A stretch of 64,000 nt of DNA from Streptomyces tendae. Lineage in GTDB: Bacteria; Actinomycetota; Actinomycetes; Streptomycetales; Streptomycetaceae. The position numbers were made by a program, and so were the translations under genes. Positions 24,289 through 32,599 of the stretch are shown here, in pieces (position 1 is the stretch's first letter; each line of letters starts with the position of its first letter). The stretch covers positions 4,712,001 to 4,776,000 of the forward strand of contig NZ_CP043959.1 of the NCBI RefSeq assembly GCF_008632955.1, in the 5' to 3' direction. A model generated the notes under the pieces. That model was not told where the DNA came from and did no database searches. It saw only the letters and a program-made list of their open reading frames with translations.

Positions 24289-25671
24289 CTACGGGTAGGT
24301 GTAGGTGTTCAGCGCGGCGACGGCGGACGCGGAATCGCCCAGGTCGTAGCGGTCGACGGCGAGGTAGGTGGGCTTCTTGCGTGCGGCCGGCTGGCAGAAC
24401 CGGCGGGCCCGGTCGGCGAGCTTGGCGTTGTCGGTGGCGGCCGTGGAGGCGAGGGCGGCGTCCCGGAAGTGGTTCATCACGAACAGGGGGCGGAAGCCGG
24501 GCTCGGTGCGGGTCAGCGGGATGACGGTGTTCGCGTCGTACCAGCGGCTGTAGCAGGACCAGTCGGAGGTGCCGACGCCCGGCCCCATCGACCAGTGGTT
24601 CTCGACCGTCCAGTCCCGCTGGTACATCACGCCGAAGCTGTCACGGGTCAGCCCCGCCGACCGGTCGGCGTCCTTGCTGTGATCGGTGAAGATGAGCAAC
24701 CGGTGTCCGGCGGCGGCCAGTTCGCCCATCGTGGGCCAGCCGTTCTCCCGCACCCCGGTGCGGTCGGGGCGGTAGAGGACGTCCGACAGCCCCTGAACGC
24801 GGTTGAGTTCGGCGCGCAGGACGCCCGGGTCGACGTAGTCCTCCAGGAAGACGGTGACGAACTCCTCAGGGTGGGCGCGCAGGAAGTCGACCATCCGCTG
24901 GAGGTCGACCCACAGGGCGACGGGTCTGCGCACCAGGGTGCAGCTGTTGTGGCAGAGGATGGCGCCGTCCGGGGTCTGGTGGATGTCCAGCATGAATCCC
25001 CGTACACCCTCGGCGAGTTGCTGCTGGATGCCCCGGGTCTGGTTGGGGAAGAGGTCGACGAACGGCGGGGCGAAACCGCCGTCGACGCCGTTGGCGTAGG
25101 CGTTGTGGGCGGTGAGGAACGTGACCTGGTCCAGGGTGCGCCGCTCCCGTGGCGGCATGTCGCCGCCGCGTGCGTCGACGGGGGTGAGGTACCAGGCGGC
25201 GAGGTCGCCCGTGCCGGTGGTCACGGACAGCGGGGCGGAGTGGGTGGCGCCGGCGGGCTTCGGGACGACGGTGAGGTGTCTGTCGGTGCCGGGTTCGGCG
25301 AGTGTGTACCGGTCGGCGCCGAGCGGGGTGATCCGCCAGCGTGCCTCCGGGGTCGCGCAGGCCACGGTCCTGGCCCGGTCGCCTGCCCGGCCGAGGCAGA
25401 TGCCGGGACTGTCGGTGTTCTCCAGAAGGTGTTCGGCGCCGTCGGGGCGCAGGCTCCACTGCTGGTGGTCCTCGTTGCCGCGCGGCCGGTGCTGCTCGAC
25501 CGTGCCGGAGGTGTCGGCGGCGTTGAGTCCGGTGACGGTGCTCTGCACGTAGTACGCGCCGGGCGGCGGCACCGCGTCGGCGCCCTCGGCGGGCACGGGT
25601 GCCACGACGACCGCCGCGGCGAGCGCGGCGGCCGTGACGGCGATGGCGAGCAGGGCGTGGGGGGTGCGCAT
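24289..25671 (-). CDS. secreted phosphatidylinositol-specific phospholipase C-like protein
   Basis: This 460-residue protein has a Sec signal peptide (about 1-31, RTPHALLAIAVTAAALAAAV). A beta-trefoil/ricin-B-like region (about 38-165) includes HQQWSLRPDGAEHLLE and SPGICLGR. The C-terminal half is a PI-PLC X-type barrel (about 180-460). Catalytic histidines are in FLTAHNAYANG and FMLDIHQTPDG, with FLEDYVDPG further on. Streptomyces PLCs of this type are extracellular phosphodiesterases; calcium-dependent members exist. It lies downstream of the chitinase on the same strand, separated by a strong terminator. Confidence 0.9.
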   Translation of the reverse strand: MRTPHALLAIAVTAAALAAAVVVAPVPAEGADAVPPPGAYYVQSTVTGLNAADTSGTVEQHRPRGNEDHQQWSLRPDGAEHLLENTDSPGICLGRAGDRARTVACATPEARWRITPLGADRYTLAEPGTDRHLTVVPKPAGATHSAPLSVTTGTGDLAAWYLTPVDARGGDMPPRERRTLDQVTFLTAHNAYANGVDGGFAPPFVDLFPNQTRGIQQQLAEGVRGFMLDIHQTPDGAILCHNSCTLVRRPVALWVDLQRMVDFLRAHPEEFVTVFLEDYVDPGVLRAELNRVQGLSDVLYRPDRTGVRENGWPTMGELAAAGHRLLIFTDHSKDADRSAGLTRDSFGVMYQRDWTVENHWSMGPGVGTSDWSCYSRWYDANTVIPLTRTEPGFRPLFVMNHFRDAALASTAATDNAKLADRARRFCQPAARKKPTYLAVDRYDLGDSASAVAALNTYTYP

Positions 25672-25691
25672 GCGGGTTCCCTTCGTCCGGA

Positions 25692-25723
25692 GGGGCGGGC
25701 CGACCCAGGGTGCGGCCCGCCCC
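25692..25723 (-). terminator. terminator downstream of the chitinase
   Basis: A perfect 11-bp inverted repeat (GGGGCGGGCCG at 25692-25702, complement at 25713-25723) with a 10-base loop sits between the chitinase stop and the PI-PLC start. Confidence 0.78.
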
Positions 25724-25765
25724 GGAGTTAGGTCAGGTGCATGACATCACGCCGAGCGGCCGGCG

Positions 25766-26671
25766 TCAGCAGTACAGATTCCCGCCGGGCGTCGTCCCGA
25801 GGATCTGGGCGAACCGCTGGTAGGTCGTCACCCTGCTCTGCACCTGCGCCGGGTTCCTGCCGTCGCACTCCAGGGAGCCGTTGATGCTGCGGATCGTCTG
25901 GCCGAACCCTGCCCCGTTCACCATGGCGTTGTGCGGGGTCATCGAGCCGGGGCCGCTCTGGGTGTTCCAGTACCACAGGGCGGTCTTCCAGGCGACGGCC
26001 GCGTCGTTCTGCACCAGCCAGGGGTTGCCCAGCAGGTCGATGTTCAACGCGTCGCCCGCCGCCTTGTAGTTGAAGTTCCAGCTCAGCTGGATCGGGCCGC
26101 GCCCGTAGTAGGCGGCCTGGCCGGCCGGGCAGCCGTAGGGCTGGCTCCAGTCGCAGTAGTGCGGGTAGTTGGCCTGGTTCTGCTCCACGACGTGCACCAG
26201 ACCGCCGGTCTCGTGGCTGACGTTGGCGAGGAAGGCGGCGGCCTCCTGCTTCTTCACCGTGTCACTGCCGGTGTTGGCGAAGCCGGGGTAGGCGCTCAGG
26301 GCGGCGGTGAGCCCGCTGTACGTGTAGAAGCCGTTCCGGTTCGGGAACATCTGGTTGAACTGCGCCTCGGTCACGACGAAGTTCCCGACCGGCGTGCCGG
26401 GGCCGTTGTCACAGGCGTACGGCTCCCAGTACCAGGTGCTGATGACCGGGTCGTAGCCCGGGTTGGCGTGCTCGGCGACGTACGCCTTGCCGTCGGTGTA
26501 GCGGACGATCGCGCCGGCCTCGTACCACTGTCCGGCGACCCAGGCGGGGTAGCTGGAACACGCGGCCGTGGCGGCGGCCGAGGCGGTGGTGGCCGCGGCG
26601 GGGACCAGCAGCGGCGCGCTTCCGGCGAGGACGAGGGCGGCGGTCACGGCGGCGATGCGGCGTCTCGACAC
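25766..26671 (-). CDS. chiF: secreted GH19 chitinase with N-terminal CBM5/12
   Basis: This 301-residue chitinase has a signal peptide (about 1-38, RRRIAAVTAALVLAG). A CBM5/12 chitin-binding domain follows (about 41-88, YPAWVAGQWYEAGAIVRY through WYWEPYAC), then a GH19 domain (about 95-301). The catalytic glutamates are those of NVSHETGG and HVVEQNQAN; YYGRGPIQLSWNFNY is the substrate-site signature. The GTG at 26671 follows AAGGAG at 8 bases. Upstream direct repeats resemble DasR sites of chitinase promoters. chiF is suggested by remembered synteny and family. Confidence 0.93.
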   Translation of the reverse strand: MSRRRIAAVTAALVLAGSAPLLVPAAATTASAAATAACSSYPAWVAGQWYEAGAIVRYTDGKAYVAEHANPGYDPVISTWYWEPYACDNGPGTPVGNFVVTEAQFNQMFPNRNGFYTYSGLTAALSAYPGFANTGSDTVKKQEAAAFLANVSHETGGLVHVVEQNQANYPHYCDWSQPYGCPAGQAAYYGRGPIQLSWNFNYKAAGDALNIDLLGNPWLVQNDAAVAWKTALWYWNTQSGPGSMTPHNAMVNGAGFGQTIRSINGSLECDGRNPAQVQSRVTTYQRFAQILGTTPGGNLYC

Positions 26672-26798
26672 GGGATCAACTCCTTCGCGGAACACGGCCG
26701 CTCCCGGGGCGAGGACATGCCGGGGCGAGGCCTCGCCCGCACGCGCCGGCGGGGCCGGTCACGGCGTGGGGGCGGCCGTGGTGGGGGGTGTGGAGCAC

Positions 26799-26841
26799 AC
26801 TCAAGCGCTTTGGTCTGTACCAGTCAAGGGTTTAGACCAGT
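26799..26841 (-). promoter_or_regulatory. chitinase promoter with paired DasR-like (dre) sites
   Basis: Read on the minus strand, ACTGGTCTAAACCCTT (from 26841) and ACTGGTACAGACCAAA (from 26824) are two near-matches, 13 and 12 of 16 by eye, to the dre consensus I recall as ACTGGTCTAGACCACT. A -35 TTGACT (26827-26822) overlaps the second copy and a TTGAGT -10 follows at 17 bases. The palindrome AAGCGCTT (26803-26810) lies just upstream of the -10. Confidence 0.7.
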
Positions 26842-26932
26842 CATCGTGGCGCGTACATGCCCATGACCGAAAATTCCTGTGGAGGCTTCGCCCGAACTCG
26901 CATAAAGGGGAAATAAGCGCACAATGGAACGT

Positions 26933-26950
26933 ATGCGGTGAGTACCGCAT
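26933..26950. promoter_or_regulatory. inverted repeat upstream of the SPW-repeat gene
   Basis: ATGCGG-TGAGTA-CCGCAT, extendable to seven-bp arms, lies 47-64 bases before the SPW gene ATG in an AT-richer promoter region. It is a possible operator. Confidence 0.4.
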
Positions 26951-26996
26951 ATCGCACCCAGACGCAACCAGGCCTGCCAGTCGAAGGAGACGAGTC

Positions 26997-27443
26997 ATGG
27001 CCAACGTCTCTCACCAGCGCGGTGATCTCTCCAGCCATCCGGACGCACCGGAAATGCGGGCACGGTACGAACGTGTCCTCGGTGGTCGCGACGTGGCCTT
27101 CGTGGACGGCCCGGTGTTCCTGCTCGGCCTGTACTGCGCGGTGTCACCGTGGATCCTCCACTACACGACGAGCCAGCCCCCGCTCGTGACGCACAACCTG
27201 ATCGTGGGTATCGCGATCGGTCTGCTCGCCCTGGGGTTCACGGCGGCCCCCTCGCGTATGTACGGCCTCAGCGGTGCCATGTGCGCACTGGGCATCTGGA
27301 TGATCGTCTCTCCATGGGTCGTGGGCACGAACCCCGACGCGGGGGTGATCTGGAACAACGTCGTCATCGGCGCCCTCACCGTGATCCTGGGCACCGCCTG
27401 CGCCGCAACGGCGCTCAGGGCGTCCCGCAAGTCCAGGTCGTAG
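26997..27443 (+). CDS. SPW repeat membrane protein
   Basis: This 148-residue protein has a hydrophilic N-terminus (about 1-36) followed by four transmembrane helices arranged as two repeats. Each contains the SPW signature: AVSPWILHYTT and IVSPWVVGTNP. SPW proteins are small bacterial and archaeal membrane proteins of unknown function. AAGGAGA lies 8 bases before the ATG, a strong translation signal. A strong hairpin terminator follows. Confidence 0.85.
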   Translation: MANVSHQRGDLSSHPDAPEMRARYERVLGGRDVAFVDGPVFLLGLYCAVSPWILHYTTSQPPLVTHNLIVGIAIGLLALGFTAAPSRMYGLSGAMCALGIWMIVSPWVVGTNPDAGVIWNNVVIGALTVILGTACAATALRASRKSRS

Positions 27444-27465
27444 GGCCCGCGCAGAACTCCCCCTC

Positions 27466-27494
27466 GGCCGGTCCGCGCACCTCGCGGGCCGGCC
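27466..27494 (+). terminator. terminator of the SPW gene
   Basis: A 12-bp stem (GGCCGGTCCGCG / CGCGGGCCGGCC, one G-T pair) with a CACCT loop lies 23 bases after the stop. Confidence 0.75.
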
Positions 27495-27568
27495 CTTCGG
27501 CGTCCGGACGACTGGCGCCCCGGGCCGTGGGCAGACGCTTGTCAGCGGAGGACTCGGAAAGGGGAGGG

Positions 27569-27832
27569 CTGGAGATCGACGGCATCATCAGTGCCCTGAT
27601 CATCGGCGTCGTGATCGGCATCCTGGGCCGGCTGGTGGTCCCGGGCCGCCAGCGCATCGGGGTGCTGTGGACGATCCTGGTCGGCATCGTCGCCGCCCTC
27701 ATCGGCTCGGCGCTCGCCTCGGCGTTCGGGGTCGCCGACACCAAGGGTGTGGATTGGGTGGAGTGGCTGATCCAGATCGGCCTCGCCGCGGTGGGCGTCG
27801 CGGCGCTCGACCGCGCGAAGTCCGGCCGCTGA
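27569..27832 (+). CDS. GlsB/YeaQ/YmgE family stress membrane protein, start uncertain
   Basis: This small protein of about 87 residues has three transmembrane helices and the family pattern ISALIIGVVIGILGRLVVPG, WTILVGIVAALIGSALA, WLIQIGLAAVGVAALDR. Family members are induced by stress, but their biochemical role is unknown. The family N-terminus (E-I-x-G-I-I) here follows a CTG at 27569, with AAAGGGGAGG just upstream. No ATG or GTG is close by. In-frame TTG (27539) and GTG (27527) are alternatives that would add unlike-family residues. CTG is the best fit but a rare start. Confidence 0.75.
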   Translation: MEIDGIISALIIGVVIGILGRLVVPGRQRIGVLWTILVGIVAALIGSALASAFGVADTKGVDWVEWLIQIGLAAVGVAALDRAKSGR

Positions 27833-27996
27833 CCCGCTCCGGCCGGGGCCGGCCGGATCCGCGGGCTTCACTCGCGACGCCGGTCGCCGGTGGTCAGCCC
27901 TCTCATCCACCAGTCGCTCCGGATGCGGAGAGACCCCCGAAGTCCCCGGTCGCGCCCGGCCCGTCCGCCGCCGGCACATCGCCGGTGGCCACGGGA

Positions 27997-28752
27997 TCAC
28001 GCGCGCCCGGGGCCCCGGACGCCGCCGCGAGCAGCCGCTTCCTCCTCCTGACGCGACACGGAGGTCCTGCCCGAGGCCTCGTACAGGTAGGGCGTGGTGG
28101 TCGTCAGTGGGCTGAAGCCGAGGCGTTCCAGGATGGGGCGGCTCTGGGCGGAGGCGTCGACCTGGAGGTACCGGTAGCCGCGGTCCGCGGCGATGCGGGC
28201 GCGGTGGGCGACCAGGGCGCGGTAGATGCCGCGGCCCCGCCAGTCCGGTACCGTGCCGCCGCCCCACAGACCCGCGAAGCCGGTGCCCGGTACCAGTTCC
28301 ATGCGCGCCGCGCTGACGGGTACGTCCCCGGCCAGGGCCAGGACGGCGACGACGTCGTCCGGGGCGGCGGCCAGCCGGTCGAGCAACTGCCGGCGCAGCC
28401 AGGAGGCGTCGTCGCCGAACGCCCGCTCGTGGACCGCGGCGACCTGGTCCGCTCCGGCCTCGTCGGTGACCGGCACGGCCCGTACGCCGTCGGGCAGTTC
28501 GGCGTCCAGGGTGAGCCGGCCGATCTCCCCGGCCATCAGCGTCTCGTCCGGCTCGGGGGTGAACCCGGCCGCGACGAGCCGCTGTCCGAGGTCGGCCGGG
28601 AGGTCGTGGCCGTACAGCTTCCACTCGAAGGGGAGGCCGAGCGCGGTGTAGTGCGCGACCTGCTCGGCGATCGCGGCGTCCGCGTCGTCCGCGCCCAGGT
28701 CGGACCAGACCACGCCGTTCCAGCCGTGTGCGGGGGCGGTCCGGCGCACCAC
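27997..28752 (-). CDS. GNAT family N-acetyltransferase, 5' end probably frameshifted
   Basis: This 251-residue open frame has a C-terminal GNAT domain (about 95-235) with acetyl-CoA motif A in VPDWRGRGIYRALVAHR, and a less conserved N-terminal half (WNGVVWSDLGADDADAAIAE). Directly upstream another frame starts with ATG at 28859 and encodes NRAPAPALLALHDREMREG. That reads as a natural N-terminus if two extra bases (GA, about 28798-28801) are removed. The residues between the shift and 28752, ARPDGPDDTVERVGRV, are then continuous in the main frame. The gene may be a recent frameshift mutant or carry a sequence error. Confidence 0.75.
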   Translation of the reverse strand: MVRRTAPAHGWNGVVWSDLGADDADAAIAEQVAHYTALGLPFEWKLYGHDLPADLGQRLVAAGFTPEPDETLMAGEIGRLTLDAELPDGVRAVPVTDEAGADQVAAVHERAFGDDASWLRRQLLDRLAAAPDDVVAVLALAGDVPVSAARMELVPGTGFAGLWGGGTVPDWRGRGIYRALVAHRARIAADRGYRYLQVDASAQSRPILERLGFSPLTTTTPYLYEASGRTSVSRQEEEAAARGGVRGPGRA

Positions 28753-28944
28753 CCGGCCGACGCGTTCGACCGTGTCGTCGGGGCCGTCGGGGCGGGCTCT
28801 CCCTCCCGCATCTCACGGTCGTGGAGGGCGAGCAGGGCGGGGGCGGGGGCGCGGTTCATGGCGGGAGTGCACCATCCACCGGTGGCGGGAGCAACAGGAT
28901 TAAGGTTGCTGCCGATCAAGCCGGCGAGGAGACGGGACGGGACC

Positions 28945-29430
28945 ATGGGTGTGCGGGACGACGAACTGCCGTACCTGCGGCGGTGTGTGGAGCTCGCGGC
29001 CGAGGCGCTGGAGTCGGGCGACGAGCCGTTCGGTTCGGTGCTGGTGGCCGGCGACGGCACGGTGCTCGCCGAGGACCACAACCGGGTGGCGTCCGGTGAC
29101 CGCACCCGGCATCCCGAGTTCGAGCTGGCGCGCTGGTCGGCGGCGCACATGACGCCCGAGGAGCGGGCCGCGGCCACGGTCTACACGTCCGGCGAGCACT
29201 GCCCGATGTGCGCCGCCGCCCATGCCTGGGTGGGCCTCGGACGCATCGTGTACGTCGCGTCGTCCGAGCAGCTGGTGTCCTGGCTGACGGACTGGGGTGT
29301 GCCCGCGTCACCCGTACGGCCGCTTCCCGTCCCCGCGGTCGCCCCGGACGTGACCGTGGCCGGGCCGGTACCCGAACTGACCGAAGACATCAAGGAGTTG
29401 CATCGACGCTTCCACGGCGGGCGCGACTGA
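28945..29430 (+). CDS. nucleoside deaminase (cytidine/guanine deaminase fold)
   Basis: This 161-residue zinc-dependent deaminase has the catalytic H-x-E as HPEFEL (about residue 56) and the cysteine ligands in SGEHCPMCAAAHAW. DEPFGSVLVAGDG is the usual second strand. The C-terminus (ELTEDIKELHRRF) resembles guanine deaminase and tRNA-adenosine-deaminase relatives. Cytosine, guanine or another substrate cannot be separated here. It is divergent from the GNAT gene. Confidence 0.85.
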   Translation: MGVRDDELPYLRRCVELAAEALESGDEPFGSVLVAGDGTVLAEDHNRVASGDRTRHPEFELARWSAAHMTPEERAAATVYTSGEHCPMCAAAHAWVGLGRIVYVASSEQLVSWLTDWGVPASPVRPLPVPAVAPDVTVAGPVPELTEDIKELHRRFHGGRD

Positions 29431-29448
29431 CCTCGACGGGTCCGGCCG

Positions 29449-29496
29449 CGGTCCGCCGCCCCGCCCGCCGATGAGCGGGACCGGGGCGGCGGACCG
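29449..29496. terminator. bidirectional terminator, deaminase and chaplin
   Basis: Perfect 15-bp arms (CGGTCCGCCGCCCCG at 29449-29463 and its complement at 29482-29496) flank an 18-base loop between two convergent genes. Confidence 0.82.
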
Positions 29497-29509
29497 TTTC
29501 CGCGGACGG

Positions 29510-30190
29510 TCAGACGCCCGGGCGCAGCCGGGCGCGGCGGTACAGGGCGACTCCGCCCAGGAAGAGCGCAGCACCGGTCGCGAGGACCGGGACCGTCCGG
29601 TCGGCGCCGGTCTCGGCGAGCGCGACATGCTCCGCGGGGGCGGCGTGCTGCGGCACCGGGGCGGGAAGGGTACGGGCCGGCACGGTCCGCTCGGGCGCGG
29701 GCTCCTCGCCGGGGGCGTTGACGGAACTGTTGTCCGTGGACGGGTTGCCGATGCCGACCACGTTCACGCTGTTGCCGCTCACGTTGACCGGGACGTGCAC
29801 CGGCAGCTGCACGCCGTTGCCCGACAGCAGACCCGGCGAGCCGTACGTCCCGCTCTCGGCGGAGGCGCCCGACCCGTGGGACCCGCCGGACGCGCCGGGC
29901 CGGGCGGACCCTCCGGTCGCGGAGCCGTGGGACGCGTCCTCGTGCCGTGCGTCCTCGTTGACGCAGGTGTTGCCCGCGGCGGGGTTGAGGAGGCCCACCA
30001 CGTTCACCGTGTTCCCGCACACGTTCACCGGGACGTCCACCGGGAGCTGAACGGTGTTGCCGGACACCGCTCCGGGCGATCCGGCCGCGACGCCCTCCGC
30101 CCCGGAATCGGCGTACGCCGGCATCGCCACGGCCATCGCGCCCGACGCGGCGGCGACGGCGATCACACCGTTTCGGGTAACCCTTCGCAT
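29510..30190 (-). CDS. chpB: long chaplin with sortase signal (ChpB-like)
   Basis: This 226-residue surface protein has a signal peptide ending near MPAYADSG and two hydrophobic chaplin domains. The first (about residues 30-78) has the usual cysteine pair (PVNVCGNTVNVVGLLNP, GNTCVN). The second (about 117-163) has serines at both places (PVNVSGNSVNVVGIGNP, DNSSVN). A linker leads to the sorting signal LAETG, a membrane helix and the Arg-rich tail RRARLRPGV. Long chaplins are anchored to peptidoglycan and recruit short chaplins into amyloid fibrils for aerial growth. chpB is suggested by remembered synteny (SCO7257). Confidence 0.92.
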   Translation of the reverse strand: MRRVTRNGVIAVAAASGAMAVAMPAYADSGAEGVAAGSPGAVSGNTVQLPVDVPVNVCGNTVNVVGLLNPAAGNTCVNEDARHEDASHGSATGGSARPGASGGSHGSGASAESGTYGSPGLLSGNGVQLPVHVPVNVSGNSVNVVGIGNPSTDNSSVNAPGEEPAPERTVPARTLPAPVPQHAAPAEHVALAETGADRTVPVLATGAALFLGGVALYRRARLRPGV

Positions 30191-30241
30191 GAGGTTCCCT
30201 GCCTTCCAGACTTGGTCACGAGCGTTCGCCCGCCACCGGGT

Positions 30242-30269
30242 AGAACGCGGACGTGGCATCCGGGTTATG
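30242..30269 (-). promoter_or_regulatory. SigBldN-like promoter of the chaplin gene
   Basis: On the minus strand CATAAC (30269-30264), a 16-base spacer and CGTTCT (30247-30242) resemble the SigBldN consensus CGTAAC-N16-CGTTGA. Chaplin genes are known SigBldN targets. The start codon lies about 50 bases downstream. Confidence 0.55.
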
Positions 30270-30465
30270 GGTCCTCCGTATGCCGCAGCCGGTTCACCCC
30301 ATCGGGGGTCCCCCGGCTCGAACCTCCGGCAAAGACCGTCGAACTCGCGGTGCCCGAACGTCTGCTCACGGGGCCCTCACCGGCGCCGCACGGCCGACGG
30401 GCGGGGGCCGCGGGGCCCGCTTATGGTGGGCGAGGGCGCCGGTCGGAGCGCCCTGGGAGGCATCG

Positions 30466-32058
30466 ATGCTGGCCGAGCTGACCGAGCGACTCCGGGGCGG
30501 ACACCGCGCCCTGTCGCCCTCCGTGCGGCGCTGCGCGGCGGCCGGAGCGGTCGGGCTGGTCCTGCTGGCCACGGGCCTGACGGCGACCGGCCGCGCGGAG
30601 CCGGACCTCGGCCGGTTCTACGACCAGAAGGTCCGCTGGGCGGCGTGCGAGGGCACGGAGCTGCCGAAGGACCTGCAGTGCGGCACGGTCACCGTGCCGC
30701 TCGACTACGCGAAGCCGGAAAAGGGGACCCTCGAGCTGGCCCTCGCCCGCTACCGCGCCTCCGGCGACCGGCGCGGCTCGGTGCTGCTGAACTTCGGCGG
30801 CCCGGGCGGCTCCGGGGTGATGGGCCTCGCGCAGGGCCGCAAGGACTTCCTGGGGCTGACCGAGGGTTACGACGTGGTGTCGTTCGATCCCCGGGGCGTG
30901 GGCCGTTCGGCGCCGGTGAGCTGTGGGACCGACGCCACCAGCCGCGCGCTGGAGGCGACCGACGGCGAGGAGATGTCCGATCCACGCGACGCGCTGCGGC
31001 AGTTGCGCGAGGTGGCGGCCGAGTGCGCCGAGCACTCCGGTCCGGTCCTCGCCCACATGGGCACCGTGGACGTGGCCCGCGACCTGGACGTGATGCGTCA
31101 GGCGCTCGGCGACAAGAAGCTCAACTACCTGGGGTTCTCCTACGGAACCCGGCTGGGCGCGGTGTACGCGGCGCGGTTCCCCGACAAGGTGGGGCGGATG
31201 GCGCTGGACGGCGTGGACACGCTGACCGAGCCGCTGGCCGAGCAGGGACTGGCCAGCGCCCGGGGACAGCAGACGGCCCTGGACAACTTCCTCACCTGGT
31301 GCACCGAGGAGCTCGCCTGTCCGTTCGGGCAGGACGCGCGCGCCGCCCGCGAGCACGTCGTGGACCTGGTCGCCTCGCTCGACGACACCCCCGTACCGAC
31401 CGACTTCGGCTACGAGTTCACCGGCCAGGACCTGGCCGGCGCCATCGCGCAGGGGCTGTACACCAAGGAGATGTGGCCCGTGCTCCAGCGGGCGCTCGCC
31501 CAGCTGGTGGAGGACGGGGACACGCACGGCGTGGAGGCTCTGGCGAGCGGCGGGATGGCACCGGCGCCGTCGGACGAGCCGCTCGCCGACGCGGAGGACG
31601 TACCGCTGGACAACCTCCCGGCGGCACTGATGGCGGTGAACTGCGCGGACGACCCCGACCGTCCCGGCGTCGAGCAGCTGGCCCGGGACCTGACGCGGCT
31701 GCGCAGGTCCTACGAGGAGGCGTCGCCGGTGTTCGGCCCGTACCGGCTCGCCCAGGTGGTGCTGTGCCATGGCCGCCCGAAGGGGACCGACTACATCCGC
31801 GAGGAGGTCAAGGACCTCGACACCCCGAAGATGCTGCTGGTCGGCACCCGGGGCGACCCGGCGACCCCGTACTACTGGACCGAGCAGACGGCGAAGCGGC
31901 TGGGACCGTCGGCCGTGGTGCTGGACAACCGGAACGAGGGCCACACCGGGTACGGCTCGTCGGAGTGCGTCCACCGCAAGGTCGACGACTTCCTGCTCTA
32001 CGGCTCCCTGCCGCGGTCCGGCAGTTCCTGCGGCGCGGAGGACGAGGACCGGATCTGA
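30466..32058 (+). CDS. secreted or anchored alpha/beta hydrolase (tripeptidyl aminopeptidase-like)
   Basis: This 530-residue protein has a hydrophobic N-terminal segment (about 23-42, AAAGAVGLVLLATGLTATG) after a basic stretch. An S33-type peptidase fold with a long lid follows. The oxyanion region is FGGPGGSG, the nucleophile is Ser in LGFSYGTRLGA, the acid is Asp in GTRGDPATPY and the base is His in NEGHTGYG. Cysteines (AACEG, LQCGTVTV, VNCAD, VLCHG, SECVH) fit the disulfide pattern of Streptomyces mycelial aminopeptidases. GGGAGG precedes the ATG by five bases. Its 3' end overlaps a convergent gene by 61 bases. Confidence 0.88.
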   Translation: MLAELTERLRGGHRALSPSVRRCAAAGAVGLVLLATGLTATGRAEPDLGRFYDQKVRWAACEGTELPKDLQCGTVTVPLDYAKPEKGTLELALARYRASGDRRGSVLLNFGGPGGSGVMGLAQGRKDFLGLTEGYDVVSFDPRGVGRSAPVSCGTDATSRALEATDGEEMSDPRDALRQLREVAAECAEHSGPVLAHMGTVDVARDLDVMRQALGDKKLNYLGFSYGTRLGAVYAARFPDKVGRMALDGVDTLTEPLAEQGLASARGQQTALDNFLTWCTEELACPFGQDARAAREHVVDLVASLDDTPVPTDFGYEFTGQDLAGAIAQGLYTKEMWPVLQRALAQLVEDGDTHGVEALASGGMAPAPSDEPLADAEDVPLDNLPAALMAVNCADDPDRPGVEQLARDLTRLRRSYEEASPVFGPYRLAQVVLCHGRPKGTDYIREEVKDLDTPKMLLVGTRGDPATPYYWTEQTAKRLGPSAVVLDNRNEGHTGYGSSECVHRKVDDFLLYGSLPRSGSSCGAEDEDRI

Positions 32059-32489
32059 GGCCGGGCGCCGGGCGCGGTCGTCCCGGACGCCACCCACCGC
32101 GGTCCGGGCTCCTCCCCGTCCTCCCCGCCGAGGTGGCGTCGCAGTGTCGTCGCCGCCTGCCCCGCGTCGGGCACGGACACCGCCAGCCGTACGAACGGCG
32201 CCGGAGCCCGCAGGTCCACGAGGACCGCCGGGACACCCGCCCGTACGGCGACGAAGTCGCGGCCGAGGACGTGCTCCCGCTCCCCCACGCAGAACCTGCC
32301 GGGCCGGCAGCGGCCGACGACCGGGGTGCCGCGCATCGCGCGCCACCAGTCGGGCTCCACCCCCGTCGCCGTCACCCGGGACAGCGGCACCCGGACCTCG
32401 CGTCGGCGCGCCAGCAGCGCCTCCCACCACGCCAGCCGGACGACGACGCCCCACTCGTCCGCGTCCCGCTCCACGACCAGTTGCGCCAT
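31998..32489 (-). CDS. conserved hypothetical protein
   Basis: This 163-residue soluble protein has a Trp-rich N-terminal half (ADEWGVVVRLAWWEALLARR, PDWWRAMRGTPV) and a disordered Ser/Gly/Arg tail. I do not recognise the fold; the strand pattern is compatible with a small PH-like barrel, but that is a guess. GGGGGAGGTGA upstream supports ATG at 32489. The last 61 bases overlap the convergent hydrolase gene, so the tail may be poorly constrained. Confidence 0.6.
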   Translation of the reverse strand: MAQLVVERDADEWGVVVRLAWWEALLARRREVRVPLSRVTATGVEPDWWRAMRGTPVVGRCRPGRFCVGEREHVLGRDFVAVRAGVPAVLVDLRAPAPFVRLAVSVPDAGQAATTLRRHLGGEDGEEPGPRWVASGTTAPGARPQIRSSSSAPQELPDRGREP

Positions 32490-32599
32490 CGCGGTCACCT
32501 CCCCCACCAGGGTGCACCCGGGACCGCCCCGGCCCGCACGGGCACGGCGGGCGCTTTGCCCCGAATGCCCTACCGCGGATTCCGCCCTATGGTGCTGTC

